Source of the DNA: Methylobacterium soli
GTDB taxonomy: Bacteria; Pseudomonadota; Alphaproteobacteria; Rhizobiales; Beijerinckiaceae
Assembly (NCBI RefSeq): GCF_008806385.1
Contig: NZ_VZZK01000014.1
Span: forward strand, 83,211 to 147,210
Direction of reading: 5' to 3'
DNA length: 64,000 bases
This document shows positions 32,697 through 42,320 of this stretch, piece after piece. The position numbers were made by a program, and so were the translations under genes. Under the pieces are notes generated by a model, which did no database searches, was not told where the DNA came from, and saw only the letters and a list, made by a program, of their open reading frames with translations. The first letter of the stretch is position 1; each line of letters opens with the position of its first letter.

Positions 32697-33092
32697 CTGC
32701 GCAGGATACCTCCCCTGACCGCTCAGGCTCCACCGAAACGCTGAGCCTTCCCGAAGAACCACATAGGCTACGGGACCTCATTTGCTTTAGCCGCAGATTG
32801 GACCTCGCCGTCAACGCAGACACGTCATCCGGGCGGGGATGATCGCCCCTCGGAACACAGGGTGTTCAGCGACCGTGTGCGGACCATCGAGCGCGGGCAT
32901 GTACGGCGGAGTGGGCGAAGGCTTCCGGGCGCCCATGAGCCGCAGGATCGACGGTCTCTGCCGGTGCCCGCAGCGCGGCCCTTGCCAGGGATGGGCATCG
33001 GCGCCAAACCCACGCGGAGAGGCGGCCGAGCGTGCCGCGCCGAGAGATCTCGCAATGCGCGCAAATCAGACACGTTCCACGGGAGGTTCTCG
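32697..33092. other. Intergenic region between nadQ and thiE
   Basis: About 395 bases separate two divergent genes. GCTCAG (32722-32727) and CTGAGC (32741-32746) form a spaced inverted pair near the nadQ start that might be a weak autoregulatory site. I looked for a thiamine pyrophosphate riboswitch before thiE and saw none of its conserved segments. The remainder contains no gene that I can support. Confidence 0.4.
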
Positions 33093-33803
33093 GTGAGCGG
33101 CGATCTCGTATCCCCTGCGGAACTGGGCCGCTCAGTCGATCTGCGGCTCTACGGAATCCTGGATGTCGGGGTCTGCGGATGCGACGGCCGCCGACTGGCC
33201 GCGATGGCTGCCGAAGCCGTGGCAGGCGGCTGCACGCTCCTCCAGTATCGCGAGAAGACCATCGACGATGCGCGCGCAGCCCTGGCGCGCATCCGGGCGA
33301 TCCATGCCGCGGTCGCCGGGCGTGTTCCGCTTCTGGTGAATGATCGCGTCGACTTGGCGCTCGCCGCCGGCGCTGAGGGCGTGCACCTTGGTCAATCGGA
33401 CCTTCACCCGACCGACGCGCGCCACCTTCTCGGTCGAGAGGCCATCGTCGGGCTCACGCTGAAGACCGGAACCCATGCGGACGAGCTGTACCGGCTGCCG
33501 GTCGATTATGCCTGTATCGGGGGTGTGTTCGCGACCAAGAGCAAGGACAACCCGGATCCCCCCGTTGGTCTGGATGGCTTCACCCGGATCGCCTTCCGGG
33601 CCCGCCTTGCCCGTGGGGGAAGCCTGCCGATCGGAGCGATCGCGGGAATCGATTCGAGCAATGCCGCCTCGGTGATCGCGGCCGGCGCGGACGGTATTGC
33701 GGTCATCTCGGCCCTGTTCGGTGCCGAAGCCGTCGAAGGGCGCGCGCGCGACCTGCGCGACCGGGTCGATACCGGCCTGCGCAGCCGGGGAGCCACCGCA
33801 TGA
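33093..33803 (+). CDS. thiE: Thiamine-phosphate synthase
   Basis: Encodes 236 residues from GTG 33093, which has GGGAGG six bases upstream. The TIM-barrel enzyme joins HMP-PP and thiazole phosphate. Conserved pieces are [34 protein letters not shown], the phosphate-binding [11 protein letters not shown] and [26 protein letters not shown]. The N-terminus is somewhat long. thiD overlaps its end by four bases, so the pyrimidine kinase and the coupling enzyme are co-expressed. Confidence 0.93.
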   Translation: MSGDLVSPAELGRSVDLRLYGILDVGVCGCDGRRLAAMAAEAVAGGCTLLQYREKTIDDARAALARIRAIHAAVAGRVPLLVNDRVDLALAAGAEGVHLGQSDLHPTDARHLLGREAIVGLTLKTGTHADELYRLPVDYACIGGVFATKSKDNPDPPVGLDGFTRIAFRARLARGGSLPIGAIAGIDSSNAASVIAAGADGIAVISALFGAEAVEGRARDLRDRVDTGLRSRGATA

Positions 33804-34609
33804 GAACGCCGATCGCCGTGACGATCGCGGGCTCCGATTCCGGTGGCGGGGCCGGAATCCAGGCCGATCTGAAGACCTTTTCGGCACTCGGTGTCTACGG
33901 AGCCAGCGTGGTGACCGCTCTGACCGCTCAGAACACGGTCGGCGTGCAGGGCATCCACGACGTTCCACCCGCCTTCGTCGGAGCGCAGATCGAGAGCGTG
34001 TTCTCCGATCTCGCGGTCACCGCAGTGAAGATCGGTATGCTGTCGCAGGCCGCCGTCATTGCGACTGTGGCGACCGGCCTTGCCCAACATGCCGCCGGTA
34101 TCCCGATCATACTCGACCCTGTCATGATCGCCACGAGCGGCGATCGGCTCATCTCGGACGAAGCCATCGACGTCCTGCGCCGCGCGTTGATGCCCCTGGC
34201 CGACCTGATCACGCCAAATCTGCCGGAAGCCGCGACCCTCGTGGGAGAGCCCGTCGCGACGGACGAGGCCACCATCCTAGCGCAAGGGCGCCGCTTGGTC
34301 GCCCTCGGTGCCAAGTCTGTCCTGATCAAAGGGGGCCATGGCGATGGACACGAGAGCGTCGACCATCTGATTTTAGGTGATGGACGCTCGTACCGCTTCC
34401 CATCGCGGCGCATCACCACCCGAAATACCCATGGCACCGGCTGCACCTTGTCCTCAGCGGTGGCCGCGGGCCTCGCCTGTGGCCTTTCGCTTGGCGAGGC
34501 CGTCGATCGCGCGAAGGCCTATGTCATCGCGGCCATCGCGGCAGCGGACACGCTTCAGGTAGGTCGAGGGCACGGCCCGGTGCATCATTTCCACGCCGTC
34601 TGGCCGTGA
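33800..34609 (+). CDS. thiD: Hydroxymethylpyrimidine/phosphomethylpyrimidine kinase
   Basis: Encodes 269 residues. The ribokinase-like kinase phosphorylates HMP twice to HMP-PP for Thi[19 protein letters not shown] at the N-terminus binds substrate, [12 protein letters not shown] is the mid-domain motif, and [16 protein letters not shown] holds the catalytic Asp-equivalent region and anion hole. The start overlaps thiE (ATGA). Confidence 0.95.
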   Translation: MRTPIAVTIAGSDSGGGAGIQADLKTFSALGVYGASVVTALTAQNTVGVQGIHDVPPAFVGAQIESVFSDLAVTAVKIGMLSQAAVIATVATGLAQHAAGIPIILDPVMIATSGDRLISDEAIDVLRRALMPLADLITPNLPEAATLVGEPVATDEATILAQGRRLVALGAKSVLIKGGHGDGHESVDHLILGDGRSYRFPSRRITTRNTHGTGCTLSSAVAAGLACGLSLGEAVDRAKAYVIAAIAAADTLQVGRGHGPVHHFHAVWP

Positions 34610-34752
34610 CGATCCGGGCATTCGGTTTACGCCGAAGCGCTGCGAACAACGCACTCCGTGCGCCCTCCGCCGTCTTGCATCCGTTGCCCGATTGCGTTTG
34701 AAGTAGCGTACGATCGTTCGGATAATGGAACGATGCATCAGGCGATGAGGCA

Positions 34753-35382
34753 ATGCAGGATCAGGCGGAACGGGTCGAGCGCGGTCGGACTCGTGATCTG
34801 TTGACGGGTGCGCAGGTCCTGTCGGGACAGCTCGGCAAGACCATCCAGCGCCTGCGGAAGGCCTACAATCTCTCCCTCTCGGAACTCGCCGAGCAATCGG
34901 GCGTGGCCAAGTCGATCATCAGTCAGATCGAACGCAACGAGACGAATCCGACCCTGGCAACGATCTGGCGGTTGAGCCAAGCCCTCGACGTCTCGATCGA
35001 GCGCGTTCTCGCCACGGGTGACGAGGAGCCCTTCATCGAGAAATCCTCGCGCGCCGACACACCGATCCTGGTCTCCGAGGACGGCAAGGTTCGGCTCGCG
35101 ATCATCGGCTGGATCAAGACCGTCGAGTGGCTGCAATGGTATGAGGTGTCCGCCGATCCCGGCGGGGTTCTCGATTCCGATCCCCATCAGCGCGGCTCGG
35201 TCGAATCCCTGTCGGTCAGCGAAGGCATCTTCGAGGTCGATGTTGCGGGCGTCGTGCAGCGGGCGCGCGCCGGGGAAACCCTGCGCTACCGCTGCGACCG
35301 TCCGCATAATGTGCGCTGTGTCAGTGAAGGTCCCGCCCGGGCGATCATGGTCGTGATCATGAAGGCGGCCGTGATGGAATAG
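34753..35382 (+). CDS. XRE-family regulator with C-terminal cupin
   Basis: Encodes 209 residues. Residues about 25-85 form an XRE helix-turn-helix (LRKAYNLSLSELAEQSGVAKSIISQIERN). Residues about 110-205 form a cupin (SDPHQRGSVESLSVSEGIFEVDVAG, RARAGETLRYRCDRPHNV) where His residues could bind a metal or small ligand. This domain pair is typical of regulators of amino-acid, polyamine or sugar catabolism that sense a small molecule. No target operator is evident. It converges with the lipoprotein gene five bases past its stop. Confidence 0.88.
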   Translation: MQDQAERVERGRTRDLLTGAQVLSGQLGKTIQRLRKAYNLSLSELAEQSGVAKSIISQIERNETNPTLATIWRLSQALDVSIERVLATGDEEPFIEKSSRADTPILVSEDGKVRLAIIGWIKTVEWLQWYEVSADPGGVLDSDPHQRGSVESLSVSEGIFEVDVAGVVQRARAGETLRYRCDRPHNVRCVSEGPARAIMVVIMKAAVME

Positions 35383-35387
35383 GGGCC

Positions 35388-35975
35388 TCAGCGCCCCGAA
35401 TTTGCCCAGCGCACCACCTCGGCGAGGACCTGCGCCAGGGCCGCATCCAGACTCGCGGCGGCATTGGACGCATTGATTTTCTGAACCGGCACGCGGGCCT
35501 GGAACACGCGCGCCGCGACGACCCGACCGGTGCCTTCGGCAATCAGCTTGGCCGAGAGGTCGACGACGGCCTCGCCCGAGCCCGCCGCGATATCGAAAGC
35601 CCGGATCTCACTGATCAGCTGATAATCCGAAACGATCTTGTCGCCAGGGCGGCTGACGGACCGGAGACGGCCCGCATTTTCGAGGCTCTGGATGATCCGG
35701 GTCTGGATAAGGCGGGGAAGACGATCAGCCCATTGTCCGCCACCGAGGAAGGAGAGGCCGCCGCCCGGCTCGCGCACGATGATGCGATCGGCCTCGAGCG
35801 GCTGGATCCCCACCGGTTCCGCCACCACGATCGAGCGTGCCGCCGCCACCGGTCGGCCGGATGCCGGGAGAGCTGCGAGGTCAAAGGTGAGCGGCGCGCT
35901 GCCACCACCGCAGCCGCCCAAAGCGGTCGCGAGAAGGAGGGCGGCGAGCGCCGAAGCAGGCAGGCGAGATGACAT
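35388..35975 (-). CDS. ABC-type transport auxiliary lipoprotein (PqiC/LptE-like)
   Basis: Encodes 195 residues. A signal peptide ends in the lipobox ATALGGCGGG. LTFDLAALP, then SIVVAEPVGIQPLEADRIIVRE and the VVRWANSGR end, with AQVLAEV, form the PqiC/DUF330 fold. These outer-membrane lipoproteins interact with MCE rings to complete trans-envelope lipid transfer. It is the last gene of the operon mlaE, mlaF, mlaD, lipoprotein on the minus strand. Confidence 0.85.
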   Translation of the reverse strand: MSSRLPASALAALLLATALGGCGGGSAPLTFDLAALPASGRPVAAARSIVVAEPVGIQPLEADRIIVREPGGGLSFLGGGQWADRLPRLIQTRIIQSLENAGRLRSVSRPGDKIVSDYQLISEIRAFDIAAGSGEAVVDLSAKLIAEGTGRVVAARVFQARVPVQKINASNAAASLDAALAQVLAEVVRWANSGR

Positions 35976-36085
35976 AAGGGGAACCTGATCGTCTCCAGCC
36001 GCATAAGCGGACGGCGACACGGAAACTACGGCAAAGCTGGAAAGGTGCCGTGCGCACGAACACACCCGCAGGGCGCATTCACCGA

Positions 36086-37168
36086 TCAGCGCCCACCGTT
36101 GTATTCCGGCAACGACGGCTTGCCCCCGAAAATCACTTGCGACGGATCCCGCTCAAGGCTCTTAACGGTGCGGTTGAGCGTGTTGAGCGTCCGCTGGCCA
36201 TCCGTGGACAGCGCCTCGACCTCGCGGCGACCCGTGCCACTGAGGCGATTGAAGCTCGTGGCGATGTTGGCCGTGCGCTTATCGAGGTTCTCCGACAAGG
36301 TCCGGAAGGCCTTGCCGGCATCGCGCACGGATATGGCCGCATCACGCACTTCCGCGAAGGTGCTGGATCCGGCTTGGCCGGAAGCGGAGCCGAGGAAACC
36401 TTCCGCTCCCTTCAGGACATTGTCGATGCGGTCCGCCGAGGCATTCAGCTTCGCCGCGAGGGTCCGCGCATCGTGAAGGCCGGCCTCGATATCGGGACTC
36501 GAGGCGGATAGGGCTGCGGAGAAGCGGTCAGCGTTGTCGACCACCCGGTTCAGCTTCTGTCCATCGATCGCCTGAACGAGAGAGCTCACAGCCGGCCCGG
36601 CATCCGCAAGCGTCTTCGAGAAGGATTCGACGTTCGCCAGGGTCCGGTTGATTGCCCCCTCATTGCCGGCGACGACCTTGTCGAGGCGTTGCAGGACGTC
36701 GTCGGCCCGCTGCGCGATCTGTTTGGCGGCAGCCAGCATGTCTTGGATATCGGAGGAATCCGCGAAGATTGTCGGCATCTGATCGCCGGAACTCGGCGCC
36801 AGAGGCGGCGCATCGGCATTGCCGCCGCTGAGCGCGATGACGGAAACGCCGGTGAGCAGGGCCGAATCGAGACGAGCGCGGGTATCGGCCCGCAGCGGCG
36901 TCGAAGGCGCAACGTTCACGACCGCGATCACGCGGCGCGGATCCTGCGGAAGCAGACGCACATCGGACACCTCACCGACCTTGATGCCGTTGAAGGTCAC
37001 GCTCGAGCCCTTGGCTAGGCCGCCGACGCTCCCGGAAAAGACGATGCGCACGGCCTGCGAGACCTGACGGGAGGATCCGCCCTGCAGCCAGAACACGAAG
37101 ACGAAGCTGGCAACGATCACGGCCAGCGTGAAGGCGCCGATCAGCGCATAATTCGCACGCGTTTCCAT
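36086..37168 (-). CDS. mlaD: MCE-domain substrate-binding protein (MlaD-like)
   Basis: Encodes 360 residues. An N-terminal membrane anchor (ALIGAFTLAVIVASFVFVFWL) precedes one MCE domain at about residues 40-120 (IVFSGSVGGLAKGSSVTFNGIKVGEV). The remaining 240 residues are helical with repeating heptads (AKQIAQRADDVLQRLDKVV, NADRFSAALSASSPDI), which in long MCE proteins form a tube that carries lipid across the periplasm. It is longer than E. coli MlaD (about 183 residues), resembling the alphaproteobacterial type with extended helices. Confidence 0.9.
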   Translation of the reverse strand: METRANYALIGAFTLAVIVASFVFVFWLQGGSSRQVSQAVRIVFSGSVGGLAKGSSVTFNGIKVGEVSDVRLLPQDPRRVIAVVNVAPSTPLRADTRARLDSALLTGVSVIALSGGNADAPPLAPSSGDQMPTIFADSSDIQDMLAAAKQIAQRADDVLQRLDKVVAGNEGAINRTLANVESFSKTLADAGPAVSSLVQAIDGQKLNRVVDNADRFSAALSASSPDIEAGLHDARTLAAKLNASADRIDNVLKGAEGFLGSASGQAGSSTFAEVRDAAISVRDAGKAFRTLSENLDKRTANIATSFNRLSGTGRREVEALSTDGQRTLNTLNRTVKSLERDPSQVIFGGKPSLPEYNGGR

Positions 37169-37263
37169 CAGATCATCGCTGTCCCGAATCGGCCGAAGCG
37201 AGGCGGTGCGTCAGCGCACGAAGAGGCACATCATCGCCCGTCTTTCGCCTGACGGTCATGTGC

Positions 37264-38076
37264 TCATGCGTGGGCATGGCGAGGCCCCGCATTGACCGCG
37301 CGGCCGCGCTTGCCATGGAAATAGGAGCGGACCCACGGATGCGTCGAGGCCAACATGGTCTCGATCGGACCCTCGGCGATGATTTGGCCATCCCCGAGCG
37401 CCGCGATGCGGTCGCAGGCGGTGTAGAGGCTATCGAGGTCGTGCGTGACCATGAAAACGGTCAGCCCGAGTGTTTGCTTGAGCGTCGAGACCAGCTCGTC
37501 GAACTCACCGGCACCGATCGGATCGAGTCCCGAAGTCGGCTCGTCGAGGAACAGGATCTCCGGATCGAGCGCCAGTGAGCGCGCGAGCGCCGCGCGCTTG
37601 ATCATGCCGCCCGAGAGCTCGGACGGCAGCTTGTCGGCGGCGTCCGGCTTCAACCCCACCATCTCGATCTTGAGGCGCGCGAACTCGTCGAGCAGGCGCT
37701 CGGACAAGTTCAGGTGCTCGCGCATGGGCATCTGAATGTTCTGCTTCACGGTCAGTGCGGAGAACAGGGCGCCTTGCTGAAACAGCACGCCCCACCGCTG
37801 TTCGATCTGACGACGGCGAGCGAGGCTGAGGCTGTCCACGTCCTCGCCGAACACCGTGATCGTGCCCGAGCGCTTCGGAACGAGCCCCAGGATCGTGCGG
37901 GTCAGCACCGATTTGCCCTGACCGGAGGGGCCGACGAAACCGAGGATCTCACCGCGGCGGATATCGAGGTTCAGTCCCTTCAGCACCGTTCGGTCGCGAA
38001 AACCCACGACGAGATCGCGAACGCGGATGATCGCGTCGCCGCGTTGGCCGTCCAAGCGGGGTGCGGGGTCTGACAC
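37264..38076 (-). CDS. mlaF: Mla-type ABC transporter ATP-binding protein
   Basis: Encodes 270 residues. Walker A is GPSGQGKS, the signature is LSGGMIKRAALA, Walker B is ILFLDEPTSGLDP and the switch His lies in MVTHDLDSL. The LSGGM variant and the IELV-type C-terminus are typical of MlaF. It powers phospholipid movement through the MlaE permease and the MlaD ring. Five bases separate it from mlaE upstream. Confidence 0.93.
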   Translation of the reverse strand: MSDPAPRLDGQRGDAIIRVRDLVVGFRDRTVLKGLNLDIRRGEILGFVGPSGQGKSVLTRTILGLVPKRSGTITVFGEDVDSLSLARRRQIEQRWGVLFQQGALFSALTVKQNIQMPMREHLNLSERLLDEFARLKIEMVGLKPDAADKLPSELSGGMIKRAALARSLALDPEILFLDEPTSGLDPIGAGEFDELVSTLKQTLGLTVFMVTHDLDSLYTACDRIAALGDGQIIAEGPIETMLASTHPWVRSYFHGKRGRAVNAGPRHAHA

Positions 38077-38081
38077 GTGGT

Positions 38082-39233
38082 TTAAAAATCGATGGCTGCG
38101 AAGAACACTGCGAAGAGTCCATCAAGCACGATGACCATGAAGATAGACTTGACGACTGAGGCGGTGACGTGGCGCCCCAGCGATTCTGCCGACCCCTCCA
38201 CTTCGAATCCCTCGATCGTCGCGATGATACCGATGATCAGCGCCATGAAGGGCGCCTTGATCAGTCCCACGGCGACGTGGTGCAGCGAGATCGCGGCCTG
38301 AAGACGCGACAGGAAGCCCTCGATCGTCATGCCTCCATAGAGCATCGCCGTGAGGCCGCCGCCGGCCAGCGCCGCGAGCGACGCGATGAAGGCAAGGATC
38401 GGCAGCCCGATGACGAGGGCGAGAATGCGGGGAACGATCAGGATCTCGATCGGATCGAGCCCCATGACCCGCAGCGCATCGACCTCCTCGCGCATGCGCA
38501 TCGACCCGATCTCCGCTGTGAAGGCGGAGCCCGAGCGGCCGGCAACCATGATCGAGGTCAGGAGCACGCCGAGCTCGCGCAGGATCAGAAGTCCGATCAA
38601 GTTGACCACGAAGGTCTGAGCCCCGAACCGCTGAAGCTGGAAAATGCCCTGCTGAGCCACGATCCCGCCCACCAGGAACGAGATCAGGACGATGATCGGC
38701 ACGCCGCGCAGAGCGACCTGCTCGATCTGGTTCACCAGCGCCGTGCCCCGGAACGTGCTCGGCCGTCCGGCGACGCGGATGCAAGCCGCGACGACCTCAC
38801 CGAAGAAGGCAAGGCCGGTGACGAAATCCGTCTTGCCGCCGACGACGCGTCGGCCCAGATCCTCCAGAAGACCGAAAACGCGCCCACGCCGTCGCACCGG
38901 CGGCGTCTCAGGATTCTTGAGCGCCACCTCCCCGAGCAGGATCCTGTGCTCCGGCGCCGCGCCCGCATAAGCCAGGCGCCCGCCACCTGCCTCGATCTCG
39001 GCTCGCGTCCGCTCGAGAACCCAGGCGCCCAGCGTGTCGAGGCGAAGCACGCGGGTCAGGTCGATCAGCACCGGGTGCGTGCGGGCATGGTCCGTGATCC
39101 GTGCAGCCGCGACCTCAACGGCCGCCGCCTGATCGGCGGTCCAGCGCCCGCCGAGCGCGATCCGGCCGCTGCCATCGTCGATGGCAACGGATGCGGACTC
39201 CGTCGGCAACGTGACGTCCTCGGTCCGCACCAA
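38082..39233 (-). CDS. mlaE: Mla-type ABC transporter permease with N-terminal STAS domain
   Basis: Encodes 383 residues. Residues about 1-110 form a STAS-like domain (HPVLIDLTRVLRLDTLGAWVLERT), which in E. coli is the separate protein MlaB, so this is a natural B-E fusion. Residues about 130-383 form the MlaE permease: IEQVALRGVPIIVLISFLVGG, ELGVLLTSIMVAGRSGSAFTAEIGSM and EALRVMGLDPIE-type segments in order. The permease forms the inner-membrane channel of a phospholipid transporter that maintains outer-membrane asymmetry. Confidence 0.92.
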   Translation of the reverse strand: MVRTEDVTLPTESASVAIDDGSGRIALGGRWTADQAAAVEVAAARITDHARTHPVLIDLTRVLRLDTLGAWVLERTRAEIEAGGGRLAYAGAAPEHRILLGEVALKNPETPPVRRRGRVFGLLEDLGRRVVGGKTDFVTGLAFFGEVVAACIRVAGRPSTFRGTALVNQIEQVALRGVPIIVLISFLVGGIVAQQGIFQLQRFGAQTFVVNLIGLLILRELGVLLTSIMVAGRSGSAFTAEIGSMRMREEVDALRVMGLDPIEILIVPRILALVIGLPILAFIASLAALAGGGLTAMLYGGMTIEGFLSRLQAAISLHHVAVGLIKAPFMALIIGIIATIEGFEVEGSAESLGRHVTASVVKSIFMVIVLDGLFAVFFAAIDF

Positions 39234-39275
39234 CCGCGCCTCCTGTTCACAGCCGATATGGTTTGAGCAAGGTTA

Positions 39276-40517
39276 CTATACCGTCTCCGACGAGCGGGCG
39301 GCAAATGCCCGCGTTCCGGCGACCCGCGACGCGGCGCCGACGAGGCACAGGCCAATGAGCGCGAGGGGCGCCATCAGCGCAAAGGCGAGGGGGCCTCCGG
39401 CGCGATAGGCGGCGCCCGATATCAACGTCGCGCTCGCGGCTGCGAGCGCATTGATGGCGCTGAGCGACCCCTGCGCCCGACCCCGCGCACCATCCGGGGC
39501 GAAGACCGAGACCGCCGCCATCGCGCCGAGCTGCGTCGCCCCAAAGGTCAGCCCGTGCAGCGCCTGCAGGGCGATCACCGGTCCAAGCTGATCCCCGACG
39601 AGGCTCATGCCAATCGCGCGCACCAATGCCGCGACGGCCCCGAAGCTGAGGAGCCGATAGGGCGTCCGCCACCGCGGCGGAAGCGTCCCGATCATCGCGA
39701 AAAGACCAATCTCCGCTCCGACGCCGATCGCCCAGAGGATCCCGATCCAGCCGGTCGAGAAGCCATGCATCGTCCAGTAGATGCTGCCGAAGGCGTAGAT
39801 AGCGGCATGGCTCGATTGAATCGCCGCTGCTGCCCCGATCGCAAACCAGAGCTCGCGCGGAATGTGGATCGGACCGGACGGCTTCCGCTCGGATGGGAGC
39901 GTAGCGACGCCGCGACTTCCATGAGCGACGAGGCTGGCGATCAACGCGAGCCCGGTGAGCAGGAGCGGTACGGCAACAGCTTCGCCCATCGCGCCGAGCA
40001 GGGCTCCGCCCGCAAGGTTCGCCGCCAGGAACGCGACCGAGCCGGACATCCGGATCCGCGCATAGTCGAGGCGCGCGTCGCTCCGGACGGCCGCGAGCGT
40101 CAGGTAATCGATGCTAGGCACGAGGGGCGATCCCGCGACGGAGTTCAGAATGATCACCCCGGCCAGCAAGGGCCAGCCGATCGCCGCACTCGCCGGCATC
40201 GCCGCGTAGGTCGCTGCCAGAGCGAGGCTTCCGATCAGCAGGAGCGTGCGTGCGCCGACACCGCGGTCGATCAGGCTGAGCAGCGGGGCCGTCGCGATGA
40301 TGCGCGTCGCGATCGGCAGCGCGAGGAGCAAGCCGATCAAACCCGGATCGAGCCCGAGCGCGTTCAGCCAGACCGGCATGAACGGCATCGCGATGCCGAT
40401 CTCGACGAAGATGACCGCGTACAGAAGGGACAGCCGGAACGCACCGGCATTGGCGGACGAAGATGGAGGCACGGACACAGGGACCACGGGGATTGGAGCA
40501 GGCCGCCCATGCGGCAA
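39276..40517 (-). CDS. MFS transporter, HcaT/LacY-like (MFS_1_like)
   Basis: Encodes 413 residues with 12 predicted hydrophobic segments, starting LLYAVIFVEIGIAMPFMPVWLNALGL, a signature of the 3-phenylpropionate (HcaT) branch of the major facilitator superfamily. LYFAAIFAPIGIAL-type and Trp-Ile-Gly-Ile-Leu segments (GWIGILWAIGVGAEI) follow. The substrate is unknown. It is 42 bases upstream of mlaE on the same strand and may share its transcript. Confidence 0.85.
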   Translation of the reverse strand: MPHGRPAPIPVVPVSVPPSSSANAGAFRLSLLYAVIFVEIGIAMPFMPVWLNALGLDPGLIGLLLALPIATRIIATAPLLSLIDRGVGARTLLLIGSLALAATYAAMPASAAIGWPLLAGVIILNSVAGSPLVPSIDYLTLAAVRSDARLDYARIRMSGSVAFLAANLAGGALLGAMGEAVAVPLLLTGLALIASLVAHGSRGVATLPSERKPSGPIHIPRELWFAIGAAAAIQSSHAAIYAFGSIYWTMHGFSTGWIGILWAIGVGAEIGLFAMIGTLPPRWRTPYRLLSFGAVAALVRAIGMSLVGDQLGPVIALQALHGLTFGATQLGAMAAVSVFAPDGARGRAQGSLSAINALAAASATLISGAAYRAGGPLAFALMAPLALIGLCLVGAASRVAGTRAFAARSSETV

Positions 40518-40607
40518 CGTAAGCGGGCGTTAAACCCGACCTGTCAAATTGCGCCATCTTGGATGCGCAGCAGGCACGTGACGCCTGCATAGCCAAGGAC
40601 GTGCTGG

Positions 40608-41696
40608 ATGTCCGGTTCCCACTCGCTGACCGCGGTCGAACCTTCAGAATATGCTCTGATCGAGTCCGCCATGAGCGAGAGCGCCCGCGGGCGCTGGTTT
40701 CTCACGGAATATGCGCGTCGCAACCGCAGCGCCGACACCGACATGCTGCTTGGGGCGATCCACCGTCTCGAGAATGTCGTGACGAGCGAGCGTGGCCCGG
40801 CCGAAGGCGTCGGTCGGCTGCGCGGCGACCTGATGGAGATGGCGAGCGCCATCGCGCGCACGAAAGCCGAGATCGCGGCGATCAGCGCTCCCGAGCAGGA
40901 TCAAACCCGCCTCAGCGTCGCGTCCGAGGCACTCGATGCCATCGTGCGGGCAACGGAACGTGCGACCTCCGATATTCTCGGCGCCGCCGAGGAGGTTCAG
41001 GAGGCGGCCTGGACATTGCGGGAGCACGGCGCGGATGCCAACATCTGCGACGAGCTCGATCGTCGCGCCACCCAGATCTACACCGCCTGCTCCTTCCAGG
41101 ATCTGACCGCTCAGCGCACGAGCCGCATCGTCCACACCCTGCGCTACCTCGAGGAACGTCTCGTCGCCATGATCGCGATCTGGGGCAGCGACACGGATGA
41201 GATTCCGCCCGCTCCCGGAGAGGAATCCGCCCGCAGCCGTCCGAGCACCGAGTCGGAACTGGACGATCTCTGCCAGAGCGACGTCGATCGTTTCATCGAC
41301 ATGGATGCGGCCACGGATCTACCGATGGTGCGGACCCCAATGGCGCACGTCGTGCCGCTCCACGAGGATCTGACCTTCATGCAGTCGGATGTATCCGAAC
41401 CGGTCTTCGCATCCGCCGGGACGGACGCCGAATCCGAGGAAATTCCTGCGGCCGAGCCCCTGGTTGACGCGTTGGAGCCTCTCGTTGTCCAGGCCGAGAT
41501 GGAGACCGACGCGACGGAGCTGCCGCGCGACGGCGAGGAAATCTCGCCGATCATCGCAGGGCTGGATGACGGGCAGGAGCCCAACCCACAGGCGGTCGGA
41601 GCGGTATCCGCACCGGTGGTCGCCGAGGCGGACGTCCTCGACTTCGCCGACATCGATGCTCTCAGCATCGAGGAAAAGCTCGCGCTCTTCTCCTGA
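40608..41696 (+). CDS. CheZ-like protein phosphatase with long acidic tail
   Basis: Encodes 362 residues. The N-terminal half is helical; residues about 130-190 carry the CheZ active-site helix ACSFQDLTAQRTSRIV with catalytic Asp and Gln (QDLTAQ), plus HTLRYLEERL. CheZ dephosphorylates CheY-type receivers. Residues 200-362 form an acidic, probably disordered region ending in ADIDALSIEEKLALFS, which may be a docking tail. No chemotaxis genes lie nearby, so the partner response regulator must be elsewhere. It is divergent from the MFS gene. Confidence 0.75.
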   Translation: MSGSHSLTAVEPSEYALIESAMSESARGRWFLTEYARRNRSADTDMLLGAIHRLENVVTSERGPAEGVGRLRGDLMEMASAIARTKAEIAAISAPEQDQTRLSVASEALDAIVRATERATSDILGAAEEVQEAAWTLREHGADANICDELDRRATQIYTACSFQDLTAQRTSRIVHTLRYLEERLVAMIAIWGSDTDEIPPAPGEESARSRPSTESELDDLCQSDVDRFIDMDAATDLPMVRTPMAHVVPLHEDLTFMQSDVSEPVFASAGTDAESEEIPAAEPLVDALEPLVVQAEMETDATELPRDGEEISPIIAGLDDGQEPNPQAVGAVSAPVVAEADVLDFADIDALSIEEKLALFS

Positions 41697-41836
41697 TCGC
41701 GCGACACCGGACTTGACGATTGGTCGCGCCGGGCCGCGCGGAGGAATGCTATAGAGCGCCGCCGAGCCTGTCCGCCGGATAGGCGGGGCAATGCCCCGTC
41801 TCTCGTGGCACGGCGTCAGGCCGCCCGAGAGAACCC

Positions 41837-42277
41837 ATGGTCCTTCATCTGATCAAGCTGAGCGTCGGCCCGACCTGCATCGAGGATCTCGAGAACCGGC
41901 AGTCCCGGCAGCGCAACGAAGCCCTGCATGCCGGCCGGGATCCGGCGCCCTTCCACACCACGCGCATGCTCCCGAAGCGTCATGCGGAGATCGCTGGACG
42001 CGGTTCGATCTACTGGGTCATCAAGGGCACATTATCCTGCCGCCAAGCGATCACCGCCATCGAGCCCCACACCGGCACCGATGGCATCGGACGCTGCCGC
42101 CTCGTCCTCGATCGAACCATCGTGCCGGTTGCTCCGCGCTCCTATCGACCATTCCAGGGCTGGCGCTACCTCGACGCGAAGGACGCGCCGAGGGACCTCG
42201 ATCAGGCGACCGCCGGAGACTTGGCGGAGATGCCGGAAACCCTCCGGCGGGAACTCGTCAGCCTCGGCCTTCTGTGA
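41837..42277 (+). CDS. DUF1489 protein
   Basis: Encodes 146 residues. MVLHLIKLSVGPTCIEDLENRQ, then HTTRMLPKRHAEIAGRGSIYWVIKG and RPFQGWRYLDAKDAPRDL are consecutive DUF1489 blocks. The family is nearly confined to alphaproteobacteria and has a PUA-like/ASCH resemblance through YWVIKG; its function is unknown. Its stop codon is embedded in a 19-bp inverted repeat shared with the stop of the giant gene. Confidence 0.9.
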   Translation: MVLHLIKLSVGPTCIEDLENRQSRQRNEALHAGRDPAPFHTTRMLPKRHAEIAGRGSIYWVIKGTLSCRQAITAIEPHTGTDGIGRCRLVLDRTIVPVAPRSYRPFQGWRYLDAKDAPRDLDQATAGDLAEMPETLRRELVSLGLL

Positions 42278-42320
42278 ATGCGAGGCGCCGCGCCGTTATG
42301 CGCGCGGCGCCTCGCATTCA
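42275..42320. terminator. Perfect 19-bp inverted repeat spanning two opposed stop codons
   Basis: Arms 42275-42293 and 42302-42320 pair perfectly (each reads TGAATGCGAGGCGCCGCGC 5' to 3' on its own strand) around an 8-base loop. The first three bases on the plus strand are the TGA of the DUF1489 gene and the first three on the minus strand are the TGA of the giant gene. The hairpin is thus a symmetric bidirectional end signal. No T tract follows on either side. Confidence 0.75.

Noticed and set aside
32763..33092. A thiamine pyrophosphate riboswitch before thiE
   Set aside because: None of the conserved segments of that riboswitch could be found in the leader.
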